This document shows positions 46,328 to 58,831 of a stretch of 64,000 nucleotides of DNA, one piece after another. A model generated the notes under the pieces. The model searched no databases, had not been told where the DNA came from, and saw only the letters and a list, made by a program, of their open reading frames with translations. Position numbers and translations under genes: made by a program. How positions within the stretch are numbered: the first letter of the stretch is position 1; the number at the start of each line of letters is the position of its first letter. The DNA comes from Mimachlamys varia (lineage: Eukaryota; Mollusca; Bivalvia; Pectinida; Pectinidae): the NCBI GenBank assembly GCA_947623455.1, contig OX392545.1, positions 23,361,501 to 23,425,500 of the forward strand, read 5' to 3'.

Positions 46328-46418
46328 TTAACCCATTCACCCCTGAAATTTCATAATGAACTATTCAAACCTTTGCAGCGGAGGAGTTCAAATGTGTTTC
46401 CAGGGGTGCATGAGTTAA
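46328..46418. mobile_element. Fold-back MITE, opposite orientation
   Basis: TTAACCCATTCACCCCTGAAA ... GTTTCCAGGGGTGCATGAG TTAA. The asymmetric middle (GGAGGAGTTCAAATG) shows it is inserted in the orientation opposite to the copies at 44218 and 46516. Confidence 0.82.
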
Positions 46419-46515
46419 GTACATGTATGCACAGGTATAACAAGAGAGTGTGATTTTCTATGTAAATTTCTTGTAAATGTCTATATCTTGTATATAAATA
46501 ATAAGTGTAACATGT

Positions 46516-46601
46516 TTAACTCATTCACCCCCGAGACACATTTTGAACTCTTCCATACAAAGGTTGGAATAGTTCATTCTGGATGTTCAGGGGTGAACGA
46601 G
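46516..46601. mobile_element. Fold-back MITE of the CACCCCTGAAG family
   Basis: TTAACTCATTCACCCCCGAG ... GTTCAGGGGTGAACGAG, 86 bp, 97 bp after the previous copy. Confidence 0.85.
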
Positions 46602-47083
46602 ATGAAATTTATGATGTTTTGAGATAAACCTTTTTCCATGACTGGTTCATGTTTTATTTTTACTTAAAAAGATGTGTGAAGAGAAATGTTGTTTATTCTG
46701 TGTCGCAAATGAAAACGATAGAGATATACTGTAAATACCAATTTACGTACAATGTTTTAAGAGCTTTTCCTGTATTTCTTGTTGGCAATTACAGACATTG
46801 AAGTTTATGAATGGGATTATGCTTCCTATCATTAATGGTCTAGTGATTGTATGTATATCTGAAATTGACTTCCACTTAAGGTTGAAGCTCTAGCAATTTG
46901 TAAAAAAAAATTAAAGTTTCATTTCTCCAAATGTTCTTGAAATAGATTGATGTTTTTAATTCACCTACAGACTATAAAAAAAAATTATCAATGATAAAGA
47001 AAAGCGATTCAATCAAGCATTCTTTTCAGTTCCATGTTTTGATTCCGAATTGGTTTTTGCAGAAAATGTATTTATCACATAAC

Positions 47084-47464
47084 TGATTCGTTCAGTCATG
47101 TCATATGGCCATGTCATAAAAATGGTATTATACACGTAATAAACAAATGACGTCATAAAAAATGATGTCTTTATGACGTCATATGATTGTCATATGATTG
47201 TCATATGATTGTCTCGGTAGTGAAAATCAAACTGTCACAGAAGAAATTTACTTTTTTTATAGATAATGAGATATTTTGTGTATTTTCTCATAAATATAAG
47301 TTATATGATAAATAAAATCTAACACTTGTGTCAATATTATATGGAATTTATTAAACGAGTTACATAATTTAATATGTCACTCGCCTAAAGTCTCATGACT
47401 ATTAAATTATCTTACTCGTTTGATAAATTCCATATTACATCGACACTCGTGTAAGATCCTCTAT
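47084..47464. repeat. Dispersed repeat, longer copy with CRE words
   Basis: Same order of blocks as 22131-22440, plus about 95 extra bp (47138-47233) with TGACGTCA at 47148 and 47174 and three TCATATGATTG repeats. Confidence 0.8.
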
Positions 47465-49110
47465 TTATTATATAGAAATTCTGTAGTTGTACTTCTATTG
47501 TTTGTGAAGTAAATATAAAGTTGCCATTTGTTATCAGAAGCTTATTGGCTGTTTAATAATGTTAAGTTTTTGAAGCATTGAAATTGAAAGGAAAATTTAT
47601 AACTTAGCGATTATAAGGTGTTAAATCTAGTGCTATAAGCAGTTATACGTTGAGTCAAAATTCATAAAAATGTGATGAAAATTCATTCCTTTATGCTATG
47701 CTGTAAAATTATAATGGAAGAGTTTGTGGAAGTGGATTTATCTTATTAATTATTATGTCGTTATAAATTAATGAGATTTGTTATACATGTGATGTTTTCT
47801 TTTTTTGTGAAACGGGATCCGAGATAGGATCACCATTTAATAGATGAGATTTTTGTCTTTTCTGAGATGTATGTCTACAACATAACATGAGGGTTTGTCT
47901 TTGTTTAAATTCTGAATGATGAGATTTTTAACCTGACCTGATATTGGTTTCTACCATATGACAAATAGAATGTTGTCCTTTATGATGTGTTTTGTCTATA
48001 ACATGTAACATAAGGGCTTGTCTTTCAACATCAGTTTCGTCTAATATGTAACAAATTTTGTCTTTCAAGACTGACTTTATTTAATATATGAAACTTTTGA
48101 AAGTTTTGTCTTTTGTAACAAAATCTGTCTAAAATATAACTTGAGGTTTTGTCTTTTGTGATACATTCTTTCAATGTACTATATCCGATGTATCGTAACG
48201 TTTTGTCCTTCGAGGCAGAATTTGTCAAACATATTGTAACAAAGTTTGTAACAAATTTTGTCTTCAGTTGTATCATGAAGGCTTGTCTTTTTGTCATTAA
48301 CGGGATGGTTTGTTTTTGATGACAAAGACTTTGTGTACCCTATATATAAAGGAGGACTGTCTATGATGAGTGATACATACGAGTGATATAAATGTTGTTA
48401 TTCTGTGAAAGTTTTCATTTCATTTTTGAAAATGTTTTTCCTTGTTTGGGCTAGGGAGGCTTTTTATATCAACTACGACAATATTTTAATGCAGTTTAAA
48501 TAGTTTTACTTTCTGGAAATTTTTTCCTTTATATTACTAGATTTCACCCACGTGATCTTTTGGATTAATGTTATATTTGTCACTTCTGAAACTTAAACAA
48601 AAAGAAAAATTCATTGTGTTTAACGTGTAGTTATCAATATCAATGAATTGTTCTATTTGAAGGAAGTTAGAATTAACATTTTAGAAGTCTACTCACTACA
48701 AAATAAAACTTGTACGAGATCACCAAAATCAGTGTAGGATTAAATCAAATCTTTAATCCTACTACAGTAAGCCTTTCTCTGATAAAATTGAAGTTTAACT
48801 ACTAAGATATTATTTACTTATCCTGCATAAACTTATGTGCACATGTATATTTGTCACAGAATATTTAACTTATTAAACAGTATTTTCTAGTCAGATTTCC
48901 TTTATCCTAATCTTACAAGATAAATTGATCTTAAGAAGTATAGGAAAAAAGAAATTTGGAATAAACATTTTGATGTGTTCCAATATAACAACATACAATG
49001 CAACACTGATTTACGCAATCAACTTAAGCTGCTTTGTCGCAACACGGACCACTGCCAATCCTAGTGGAGCACCTCCAGCATCCTGATATATATACAAGCT
49101 ATATGTAGGA

Positions 49111-49264
49111 AGTTCAATCACAGTCGCTTGAGTTTCTGTCAGTATATAAAAAAATGTTTATATATATGGAGCCTCGGCCCATTACAGAATGTAATGAGAG
49201 GCTCGTTTCACACATATGTATTTATTATTTACTGACAGAAACTCAAGCAACTGTGGTTCAATTC
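49111..49264. mobile_element. MITE with 37-bp terminal inverted repeats
   Basis: GTTCAATCACAGTCGCTTGA then GTTTCTGTCAGTA at the left; TACTGACAGAAACTCAAGCA then ACTGTGGTTCAAT at the right. 154 bp. A fold-back MITE copy follows at 49273-49360. Confidence 0.87.
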
Positions 49265-49272
49265 AGAGGTCG

Positions 49273-49360
49273 TTTAACTCATACACCCCTGAAGGCACAT
49301 TTGAACTCTTCCAATTCAAAGTTTGGAATAGTTCATTTTGAAATTTCAGGGTTGAACGAT
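49273..49360. mobile_element. Fold-back MITE of the CACCCCTGAAG family
   Basis: TTAACTCATACACCCCTGAAG, AACTCTTCCAATTCAAAG, TTTCAGGGTTGAACGA. Sixth copy in the window. Confidence 0.82.
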
Positions 49361-50284
49361 TTCAATGATAGAAAAAAATGAATGAAGTGTTTTTATTGAT
49401 ATTCATAAATATCTACCAGAAAGCGAAAGTGTCGTGAAAATGTAACTGTTTGGAACAATGCAGCTTTTATGGTGATTACTGAACTCATACTCAAAAGTTT
49501 ATACATTTTTAACACAATCATGGTTCTATGATATTTTTGGTATACTTTTCGAACACACGACTTCCTGGTTTATGTATACAGTTTTCTCATCACTTTCATT
49601 ATCAATCTGCTATTTTTGCTCATCTGTTTATTGTGAGATGTTAAAAAGTATATTAAAGTATTTAAATTTTTAACGGTTTTACATAAAAATGAAAACTTGA
49701 CGAACTTGAAACTCCTAGACAACTTGCAGGTGTGGGTTGTTTTCAAACAATAGCCGTTAATTGAAAGTGAAAAATTCTCATATGAATATAATCTCAAAGA
49801 AAAACAAAATAACAATTTAATATGAAAAGGAATATTACTTTAAGTCTGTGTAGTTAGAATTAGTGAAAAAAAAATTCCACAACTTGACAAAATCAAAACT
49901 AAATCTGTCTTATTATGTAACCATAGAGAAAATGTTTCTACAGAACTGTTTGATTTAACGTGTTATTTATACTTTTTATTTAAGTTTTCAAACATTTGTT
50001 TGGGGTTTTTTTCAGTGTTAAAAGAAGTGCAATTGGATTAAATTAAAGTGTAGTTTTTGTATAACAGTGTAAATAAAAGTTTTAATAAAGCGACCCAAAA
50101 TACATGAATCGTTTTCATGTTGAAAAGTTGAAGTCTTTCAAAGAATCGTTTTATTTCCTCATAAACTTTGTTGTGTGAGTGTGTTAAGATATTTGTAGTA
50201 TTATTGAGGAATCATCAAGGTAATTCTAGTGTAATATTTACACTCTGATCAATAAACAATGAAATTGGTATCGACTTGTTTGGT

Positions 50285-50720
50285 TTTGATTTGATACGAA
50301 ATCATGTCCTGGTGACCGTTTGCATAAGCCTATCAAATAACTGTTAGCAGAATCTTGAAAGTGAATGTCGGTGGGCAAAACAACTTGCATAATCCTATCT
50401 TACTCTATAACAGAAGAGGCCGCTGGTCGGCCTTTTTATTATTGGATATGATTTTGCTGACTGTTACACGGCGCCTGTCAAAAAATATCTTGCCGTGTTA
50501 AACCTCTAATATTGTTGGAGTTAACCCATATCTGTGTATTTAGTCATTTTGTCACAATGTGCATGTTGACTTGCTGCAGATGACAGCATCAACTCACCAA
50601 TTGGACAACTAAACTTGAATGTGAAGTTAAGAGGCTACAATGGTCACCAGAACATGACCTCTTATGGGATGTTGTCGTCGAATCTTGGAAGTCAGCAAAG
50701 GAACGTGGGATAACTTTTAC
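50285..50720. mobile_element. MITE of the 23932 family, interrupted by another repeat
   Basis: Outer parts match 23932-24271 (TTTGCATAAGCCTATCAAA, CAACTTGCATAATC, TTTAGTCATTTTGTCAC, GGTCACCAGAACATGACCTC). The middle, about 50393-50522, is the GGCCGCTGGTCGGCCTTTTT repeat also seen at 2455-2700. Order of events: MITE first, second repeat inside it later. Confidence 0.72.
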
Positions 50721-51137
50721 GTTATCTGAATATTCAAGATAAGCGATTTTAAAAGTCTGTTATAAAGTTTTGCTGTGACCGAGAATATACCTATGGTACT
50801 TAAAGTTAAACAGATTTTCGACTTATTCAAGTTTGAAATAACAAGGTCTGACAATATAAATTGATATTGCCGTTGAAATGATCACGGTTGACAAGTTCCC
50901 ACGAATGTCGGTGATGCAGTGTTGATTAGTCGATCAGTGTGTTCCACTAATTGATGCGTGACAGTCTTTGAGGTCAACCGCTGGTCCGTGACTGGCTGAA
51001 GCAAGAGCGCTTTACAAGTTATTGACGGGACAGTAGGCGGGCCCCGGTAAATCGGTGAGAATTTTGGCGCAATTTCCGTTCTACTGCACACCTACACCTC
51101 CACAGACTCATAACCAACACTTAGTAAGGATATATGT

Positions 51138-51440
51138 ATGGCAGGACATGAATTCAGTATGTCAACAGATGATTTCATCGAGTCTATTGACTCTGGATTA
51201 TTGACATTCAAGGATGAATTGTTGATGAAAAGTGTGATGAGCGAGAAGACTCTTAAATATCTTCGACCGCGTAAGGTAGATGAAATGAAAGTTCTGTTCC
51301 TGATGTGTACAAGCGGATGTTGAAAGATAAAATCTTAAGTCTGCAAACTCTCGATACAAAAGCATCGATGAAACTAACTTTAGGTCTGTTTTGTCACAAG
51401 AAGTTTAGTTTAGTTTACATTCAAGTTACCTTTTTCCTGC
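51138..51440 (+). pseudogene. Unrecognised small ORF with a frameshift
   Basis: ATG 51138 opens a 61-codon frame (MAGHEFSMSTDDFIESIDSG...). A second frame takes over near 51290 and continues with SSVPDVYKRMLKDKILSLQT. Together they look like one acidic-to-basic protein segment broken by a 1-nt shift, possibly transposon derived. No family recognised. Also possible: no gene at all. Confidence 0.3.
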
Positions 51441-52076
51441 CTATATAACTGGCCAAACAACCCCATTCCCAATGCATTTTAGTGTTATTTTTTCCCCAAA
51501 ATCAACTTGAAAATTCCCAATTATTATGACTTTTCAAAATCCGGAAAAAAGGACACGCATATGATGTTATAATGAATAAAAAATCATTAAAAGAAATATC
51601 AGTGAGTGAGTCTGTGACTCAGACTCGACTCACCATGTAACTCCCAGTTCTTTGTTTTCATTGTTTACCATACAATAAAGCTAAATGATACACTGTGCAC
51701 TGTAAAATTAGTTAGCATGGAACATTTTATGAGTGTGGTTGGGTTAAAAAATTTTCCCAATTTATTACCTGTTCACGCTAATTTTTTTCCCAATTTGGCA
51801 AATTGAATTTTCCCAAAATACCCAGGAAAAACACTGTGTACTTGTGTGGTAGGTGTTGTGTTGACGCCATCCCCAGGTGCTATCTTTAATTTTTCAATTT
51901 GAAATTATATTAATTATTCCTAATTACTTGTATATTCATGGTTATTAAGTATATCAGATTGATGTACATTTAGTAGATTGTGAGATATTTAATTCTGCAG
52001 TTTATGTCACATATACTCTGTATGGTGTGTGGTTGTGTACCGCTGCCCCAGCATTATATATAAAATATAGACAAGA

Positions 52077-52865
52077 ACAAGAATTACGCGTAATTATACG
52101 AGTCGCCTTTCCCGCTTTGTCGGAGGTGACACAATATACCAAATTTGAGTTAAATCGGACAATATCTGAATTTTGACCAATCAGAGGACAATAAATAGCC
52201 GCCATTTCGCTGCATCATGAAACAAAGATTAGGATAGTGTTCGTAGAGTCATAATTCACCTATATACCAAATTTGATTGAAATTGGACAATATTGAAATT
52301 TTGACCAGTCAGTGGCAAAGAAATGGCGTCCATTTTGTTGAATCATGAAACGGAAATTGAGATCGTTTTCGTAGAGTCCTAATACACCTACATAAGAAGT
52401 TTGAGGGAAATCGGACAATATCTAAATTTCGACCAATCAGAGGCCAGGAAATAATGGCCAATTTGCAGAATCATGCAACCAAAGTTGCGTTAGTGTTCAT
52501 AGAGTCATAATACACCTATATACCAAATTTGAGTGAAATCGGACAATATCTAAATTTTGACCAATCAGTGGCAAGGAAATGGTGGGCATTCTGTTGAATC
52601 ATGAAACGGAAGTTGCGATGGTGTTTGTAGAGTCATAATACACCTACATACTAATTTTGAGTGAAATTGGACAATATCTAAATTTCGACCAATCAGGCTC
52701 TACTACCCATGCTGCATCTATGATTGAGGTTTGGTTGATGTAACTTTGTCAGAAACAGAGCTAAACGCAAAACTTTAATATTGTTGACGCCGCCGTCATC
52801 GTCGCCATCGGAAAAGTAACCCCTATGTGCCGCCTTTCCGACATCCATCGGATGCGACTCAAAAA
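52077..52865 (+). mobile_element. Pearl/HINE-like tandem-repeat element, subfamily 3
   Basis: 5' ACAAG, palindrome AATTACGCGTAATT, arm GAGTCGCCTTTCC. About five monomers of about 128 bp follow with GAGTCATAATACACCTA, CCAAATTTGAGTGAAATCGG and TTTTGACCAATCAG. Then GACGCCGCCGTCATCGTCGCC and a terminal hairpin region (GTGCCGCCTTTCCGA, TCGGATGCGACTC) followed by AAAAA. Same architecture as 2762-4000 and 32666-37492, but with unrelated arm and monomer sequence. Confidence 0.72.
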
Positions 52866-52888
52866 TTGCAGCAGGTATCAATGATTAG

Positions 52889-54236
52889 TTGAATTTAGAA
52901 CGCCGTCCAACAGGGAAAGCAATTTCACCGTCTCATAAATCAGCTGAGGTCGTAATTGGAGAACTTTCAGGGTTCAGAGACAGGATACAACAACTTCGAC
53001 CAACAGCAAGAGTCAGTTTTATCACTATCCCCTCTGCATCATTGAAGGATTTCCAAATAGTAAATTCTACAACACCTGTCGATGATGAAATAATCAAACC
53101 ACTACAGGAAAAACACAATAAAGTCGTGTTTGGAGGTAAATTCCAGGATAATACATCTTAATGGTCAAACTGAACCAGCTAGCTGGACTGTGAAGTGGGC
53201 GGACACAATTGTGAAAAAACACAACAAACGACGTGGCAGGGCACGAAATCTTGTAAGTGCATACCGCTATTCATTCGAACATTTTTATGATGGATTACAT
53301 GCTAAGTCTGAAATAAAAAGACATTGGCACGATCAAGTTATTGCAGGGATACGAAGAGACATACAGAAACTCAAAATACCTGACATTCGGATTGTGAAGG
53401 CCAGCGAGAGTTCATCTGAGGAGGAACCTCCAATAGACGCTGAGGACAGAAGTTGGAAGAGACTCAGACGATAATTTGTGGTTGTGTGGTTGGTGATCTG
53501 TTGTCGCCTCATCCCCTTCCACAATGATTTGCATCAACTTTTGTGAAAAAGAATACTTGCTGGACATCCCAGGAATTGGAGAGCGTCTTGCAGAGAAAAT
53601 TATGCAAATAAGGGAAGTCATGGGAGATATAAACAAGGAAGTTTTTCTATCAATTCCCTACCTGAGGCCTACACAAAGCATGATGAGTTGTATTGACTTT
53701 TCTCCAAGTTATGAGAGGTACTTCAATCAACAGGATTTTCAAAGGAACTTCATGAGTGAACAGCCCTAAATGGGTGAAGGCGTTAATACATACTCAAGGA
53801 GTGACTCATCTTCATCTTATAGTAGAAGTGGAGCTTACAGGCCTCCAAGCTTCCAAGAGTACGCCACAAGTGGTGCACCAAGGCAATCGCTTTCTTTCGG
53901 TAACAAAGTCGCCGTACAGACAAAACACTGCCACCCGAGGTCAATCTCGATACCCATATGAGCGACAGGAACACAGGTTCCAGGAGAGGGAAACAACTCC
54001 ACAAGGTCGAGGTCGAGATCCCTTTGACCAACATGAATTTAGTCGCCATAATCCTTCACAAAGGCGTGGGAGGGTCGCCGCCGCAAAAACTTTGAAGTTT
54101 GATGGCAGCAGCGACTGGAAAGTTTTTTTCACCAAGTTCACTAAGTTTTCAGAAAGTGAAAACTTGACAGCTAGAAAACGTAAGGATAATCTCTGTTGGA
54201 TATTGGAACGAAAAGCTTGTGAATATTTCATAGTGT
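52889..54236 (+). pseudogene. Decayed retrotransposon ORF (gag-like) with helix-hairpin-helix
   Basis: Consecutive frame-shifted pieces on the plus strand. 52889-53161 ends in RVSFITIPSASLKDFQIVNS. 53140-53474 contains FEHFYDGLHAKSEIKRHW, faintly like the DGxH end of SGNH-hydrolase-type ORFs (weak). 53524-53769 has LLDIPGIGERLAEKIMQIRE, a clear helix-hairpin-helix, and then DFSPSYERYF. 53900-54236 has KTLKFDGSSDWKVFFTKFTK then DNLCWILERKACEYF, the pattern of Ty3/Gypsy-type Gag (remembered). No protease, RT or LTR found nearby. Several frame changes, so not functional. Confidence 0.55.
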
Positions 54237-55177
54237 TGGGACGATTGTCGCTAAAAATCAATATCAATCTCCAAGATGTCACGTCCAAAAATGTCCTTTG
54301 TGGCAATTCTTATACCGGAATACGGGAAAGCATCAAGCATAGCTGAACATGTGGGGCAGTTGTACCCCTATCCGGGATCTGTCAAATCCAACATGTGGAA
54401 ATATTTCATTTCAAAAAAAGAGGGGGTGATAGGGCCCGCATCCAAGTTCAACTTAGATATGACGACAGTTGTATGCACAATATGCAAGAAGAAATACGCC
54501 AACAAAGGTAAAATACACAGTTGATATTTACGTTTGTTGTCAAGATTCTTTTAGTTTTAGCGGAATTTGTTTTTTGTTTTGAAAGATTGAAAATCGGTAA
54601 ACAGACAGTCTAAACTTCTTCGACATATCAATCCAATCCATTCCTCAAGTTTCTATGTCATATAAAATAATTTCAAACGATGTAAAAATTAAAAATTAAA
54701 CACATTCACTGAGTCTTTTGAAAGATTTAAAAGACAATTTGTGACATTCAATTGAATAAGTCATCATTTCATTTTTCCAGGAAACACAACAAATCTTCAA
54801 TTTCATCTGGACACCCACCATAAGGAATTAATGGGAGCTGTAAACGAAACACAAGCCAAACAACAACCCAAAATTTTCACAAATTTAAGTCCATCACCTG
54901 TCCGTTTTTCTCGGAAAAAACAGGACGAAATTGATGATGCTTTGATGCAAATGATGGTGGGAAAAATTCTCCCGACTTCATTAGTTGAAAATGAATACTT
55001 CCTCAAATTTGTGAGCCTGCTGGACTCAAGATAAATACCAATTACTGTGTCAAATTCAGTTTCATTTCCTTAATTATAATTAATTATAAGTTTTAAAAAG
55101 CTTTCCCCCCAAAATAATTCTGTTATCAACTTATCATGAATTTTCCTAATTTCATTCCCTAAATTAATGAATATTAA

Positions 55178-57535
55178 AGGGGCATCCCGGGGAAGTCTAC
55201 AATGAAGTTCTTGAATGTACATGCTGTCTGCACTACCAGATACATTTTCCTGTTATTTCAATATTCAAAGTCCACTCAAAATGTGTTTATTAGCCACTTG
55301 CAAAATTGCATTCCTCGGGAAAGCCCGATAAAAATAGCGCTGATCACGCGACAAGTGACAGCGTTCTCGGTCAATTTGACGAAGGGGCCGAAGAGGGGAC
55401 GCGTAATGTATATACATGTACGTCCGATGATGAACTAGACACAAAGTCCGTGTATAAATTTATTGAATCACATTCACATTAATAACCAGACGTTAATTAC
55501 ACACGATATTCATATGAAGAAATTTATGTCGACATCTCTGCATCATTTACCGACATCAGTACCTGACTGAAACCGCGATGCAAATCGCCAGAAACCCACA
55601 CGACACTGCACTCTTACATTGTACGTTTAACAGTGTCATGTGGGTTTCCGACGATGACAACCATAGGGCAAACCTTAATTTCTGTAAAAAGTTATTTTCA
55701 CGAAACCTCATTTAGAACCATTTCACTAAAGGTGTGCATGCATTGAAAAGTACAAAAATAAAATGAAATTATTCCGATTTTGTTTTATACAACTCGATGT
55801 CTTGAAGATTTTTTTTTCAGACTATCTATAGTTACGTGCCATAAGTCTTTCAATTTTTTTTATTTTGCTATATATTCTTTGTATTTCCAACTTTTTCCAA
55901 TGAATTTTCCTGACTTCGTTTCGGGATCATTTTTAATGAAATTTTGTGTACTTATAGAGAATTGTTTCCTTTTTCATCTCATAATATTTTCCCTGTTTTC
56001 CGTTATGTATAATTAGAGAAATCATAATTTATTTACAACATCCAATTTTCGGGACGCCATTTTGACCTCATTTTGGTAACGTTATATAGAGAAATGGCGT
56101 CACACGGAAATTAGCAGTGTATAAAATTCTGTATAGCTCCATAAATACACAACGGAAAATTAAATAAATATTATCAGAGAAAACCTTGTATATTTCTTTA
56201 CTAAATGACAAAAATTTGTCAAAATCCATCCATAAACGAAGTCAGGAAAATTCTTTGAAAAAAGTTGGAAATACAAAGAATATATAGCAAAATAAAAAAA
56301 AATTGAAAGACTTTTGGCACGTAACTGTATATATTCATCTAAAATCTATCCAACTTTCAGTGTCAACATACTTTAACACTTACAATTATATATGTATCAC
56401 GGAAGTTCGTGCACTCATATGACGCACCGCGCACTAAACATGTAGAATATATATATCAAATTTCGAACTTGTCGAGAAGATAATTGTCCAATACTTAATC
56501 CATTTATATATGTTATGATTCATTTTACTTTTTTATGTAAATTTAAAGGTTCGTTAACATTTTCAACACAACTGCAGATATGGGATATACATGTATATGA
56601 TTTTTTTTTATGAATTAAAGGGGCATCCCGGGGAAGTCTACAATGAAGTTCTTGAATGTACATGCTGTCTGCACTACCAGATACATTTTCCTGTTATTTC
56701 AATATTCAAAGTCCACTCAAAATGTGTTTATTAGCCACTTGAAAAATTGCATTCCTCGGGAAAGCCCGATAAAAATAGCGTTGATCACGCGTCAGTCAGG
56801 TGACTATTTTGTCGCAAGTCGACGAGGGGCCCAAAGGGAGGGGACGCGTAATGTATAGGTCCGATGATGAACCAGACACAAAATCCGTGTATACATTTTT
56901 TGAATCATATTCACATTAATAATCAGACGTTAATTACACACGATATTCACATGAAGAAATTTATGTCGACATCTATGCATCATTCATCGATATCAGTACC
57001 TGGATGCAACCATGCATCGCCAGACTGCACTCTTACATTGTACGTTTAACAGTGTCATGTGGGTTTCCGACGATGACAACCATAGGGCAAACCTTAATTT
57101 CTGTAAAAAGTTATCTTCACGAATCCTCATTTAGAACCATTTCACAAAAGGTGTGCATGCATTTTAAAGTACAAAAATAAAATGAAATGATTCCGATTAT
57201 TTTATACAACTCGATGTCTTGAAGATTTTTTTTCAGACTATCTATATTCATCTAAAATCTATCCAACTTTCAGCGTCAACATACTTTAACACTTACAATT
57301 ATGTATCAGGGAAGTCCGTGCACTCATATGACGCACCACGCACTATACATGTAGAACACATGTATAATATATATATCAAATTTGGAACTTGTCGAGAAGA
57401 TAATTGTCCAATACGTATACTTAATCCATTTGTATACGTTATGATAGCTCCGTTTTCATAATTTAAAGGTTCGTTAACATTTTCAACACAACTGCAGACA
57501 TGGGACATATATATGATTTTTTTTTTATAAATTAA
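55178..57535 (+). repeat. Head-to-tail duplication of about 0.93 kb
   Basis: 55178-56614 and 56615-57535 both begin AGGGGCATCCCGGGGAAGTC TAC and run in parallel to GGTTCGTTAACATTTTCAAC ACAACTGCAGA. The first copy is longer because of the MITE at 55831-56326. Copies differ around 55345-55400 and by scattered substitutions. It lies in the intron before the hAT catalytic exon. Open frames at the start of each copy are shared but have no recognised domain. Confidence 0.9.
55831..56326. mobile_element. MITE with about 90-bp terminal inverted repeats
   Basis: Left GTTACGTGCCATAAGTCTTT, right AAAGACTTTTGGCACGTAAC, with the inverted repeat continuing over ATTTCCAACTTTTTCCAA and TTTTCCTGACTTCG. The second copy of the surrounding duplication has an uninterrupted sequence (CTATCTATATTCATC), giving the empty site in a TA-rich context; TSD probably TA. 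Confidence 0.9.
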
Positions 57536-58539
57536 TGACTTCACTTATATATTGCATATATTTTGATTCATATCAAATTCAATACCGGGGTCCAAACCCG
57601 ATACTATTTGTGCAATCCGTATTTTATAGATTAGGTATGACAAGCATTTTTTATCCGCACAGGATGACATAAATTTATTCATTTTGTCCAAATTGAATCT
57701 GTTTGTAATTATACATTAAACTCAATCGCACCCATGCCGGCGTTTTACAACGTAACCCCCCCCCCCCCCCATACGGGTTTTCTTGTATGTGAAAAGGTCT
57801 TTCTCTTCAGCAATATATTTCAATTATGCCGTTTTACTGAAATATTATAAAGGGAATATTGCAAAACACGCTTTCAAGTTTTACACACGCATTTCATGCA
57901 ACAGAGGAATGAAAGAGTTATCCCTTGGTAGGCCCCAAAACCAAAACAAAACTGTCACCGACTATCCAGAAGAAAACTGTAACATGCAAACAATTTGGCT
58001 GTTAGTTTCTCCCTTGAATACTTCCCATCCCTCATTATGCTTCCGTAATATAATCCTTACGTTGAAGTTTGACCATACGGCCACTTTTCGCTTGGTAGTT
58101 ACATGTAGGTCACGCGGATCGCCATTTTTTGTTTACCGATGTAGCTTGTTATGCGCATGCGTTATCATATGTGACGAAAAAAAATTTACATGTCCAAATC
58201 GTTGATCAACGAATAGTGATTCCCTTTTTTAATTATTGATTTAAGTTTTTGGGAACATGTTTCAGCGTAAATCGCCCATTAATTTTCCCCAAGAGTATAC
58301 ATTTAATTCATATATACAATAATTCTAAATAAGCATAAAAAAATATAGTTTTACCGTGATGCCTCTTTAACTAGCAATTTTTTTAGCAAAGTAAGTCTTC
58401 TTCCTAAGTTCTAAAAATAATGTTCTGTATTGAATGACGTAATATAATTTTCATGCATATACGATTGATGATAATGAATCAATGATATTTAATTGTAATT
58501 TGTTATTTGACCTAATTAATGTTTTGTTTTATCTTTTAG
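57536..58539. other. Intron-like DNA before the hAT catalytic exon, no gene seen
   Basis: AT-rich, with a C run near 57758. A 140-codon frame at 57783-58205 has no recognisable domain, no splice context and biased residues; not called. Confidence 0.5.
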
Positions 58540-58831
58540 GTACAAAGTGCATGATAGAAAAAAACTAGTGAAGGGCCTGAAAAAAAAATGAATATTCAAC
58601 AGAAGATTCAGGCTGAATTAGCAACATGTCATGATGTTGCTATCACACATGATGGCTGGACCAGCTGTAGCACAGAGTCATACAGTACTGTTACTGGCCA
58701 TTACATTGACAAAAACTGCATTGCAGTGTCCGACAATGAGAAACAGAGGCTCCTTTACCCTGATGAGACTACACTTAGGCTGTTACAAGACATTGTTACC
58801 AGATGGAACAGTACTTACAGCATGCTACAAA

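Larger units (their letters stand above)
43173..50284. other. ABCG 3' flank and possible long 3' UTR, no further gene seen
   Basis: AT-rich. AATAAA words at 45194 and at 50072 and 50084 are possible poly(A) signals, the last pair in a T-rich context. Holds the fold-back MITEs, the 27-bp repeat, the 47084 repeat and the 49111 MITE listed separately. 48000-48340 has many TTTTGTCTTT words. No open frame has recognisable domains. Confidence 0.5.

Noticed and set aside
57783..58205. 140-codon frame
   Set aside because: No domain, no splice context, located in the intron of a pseudogene; likely chance.
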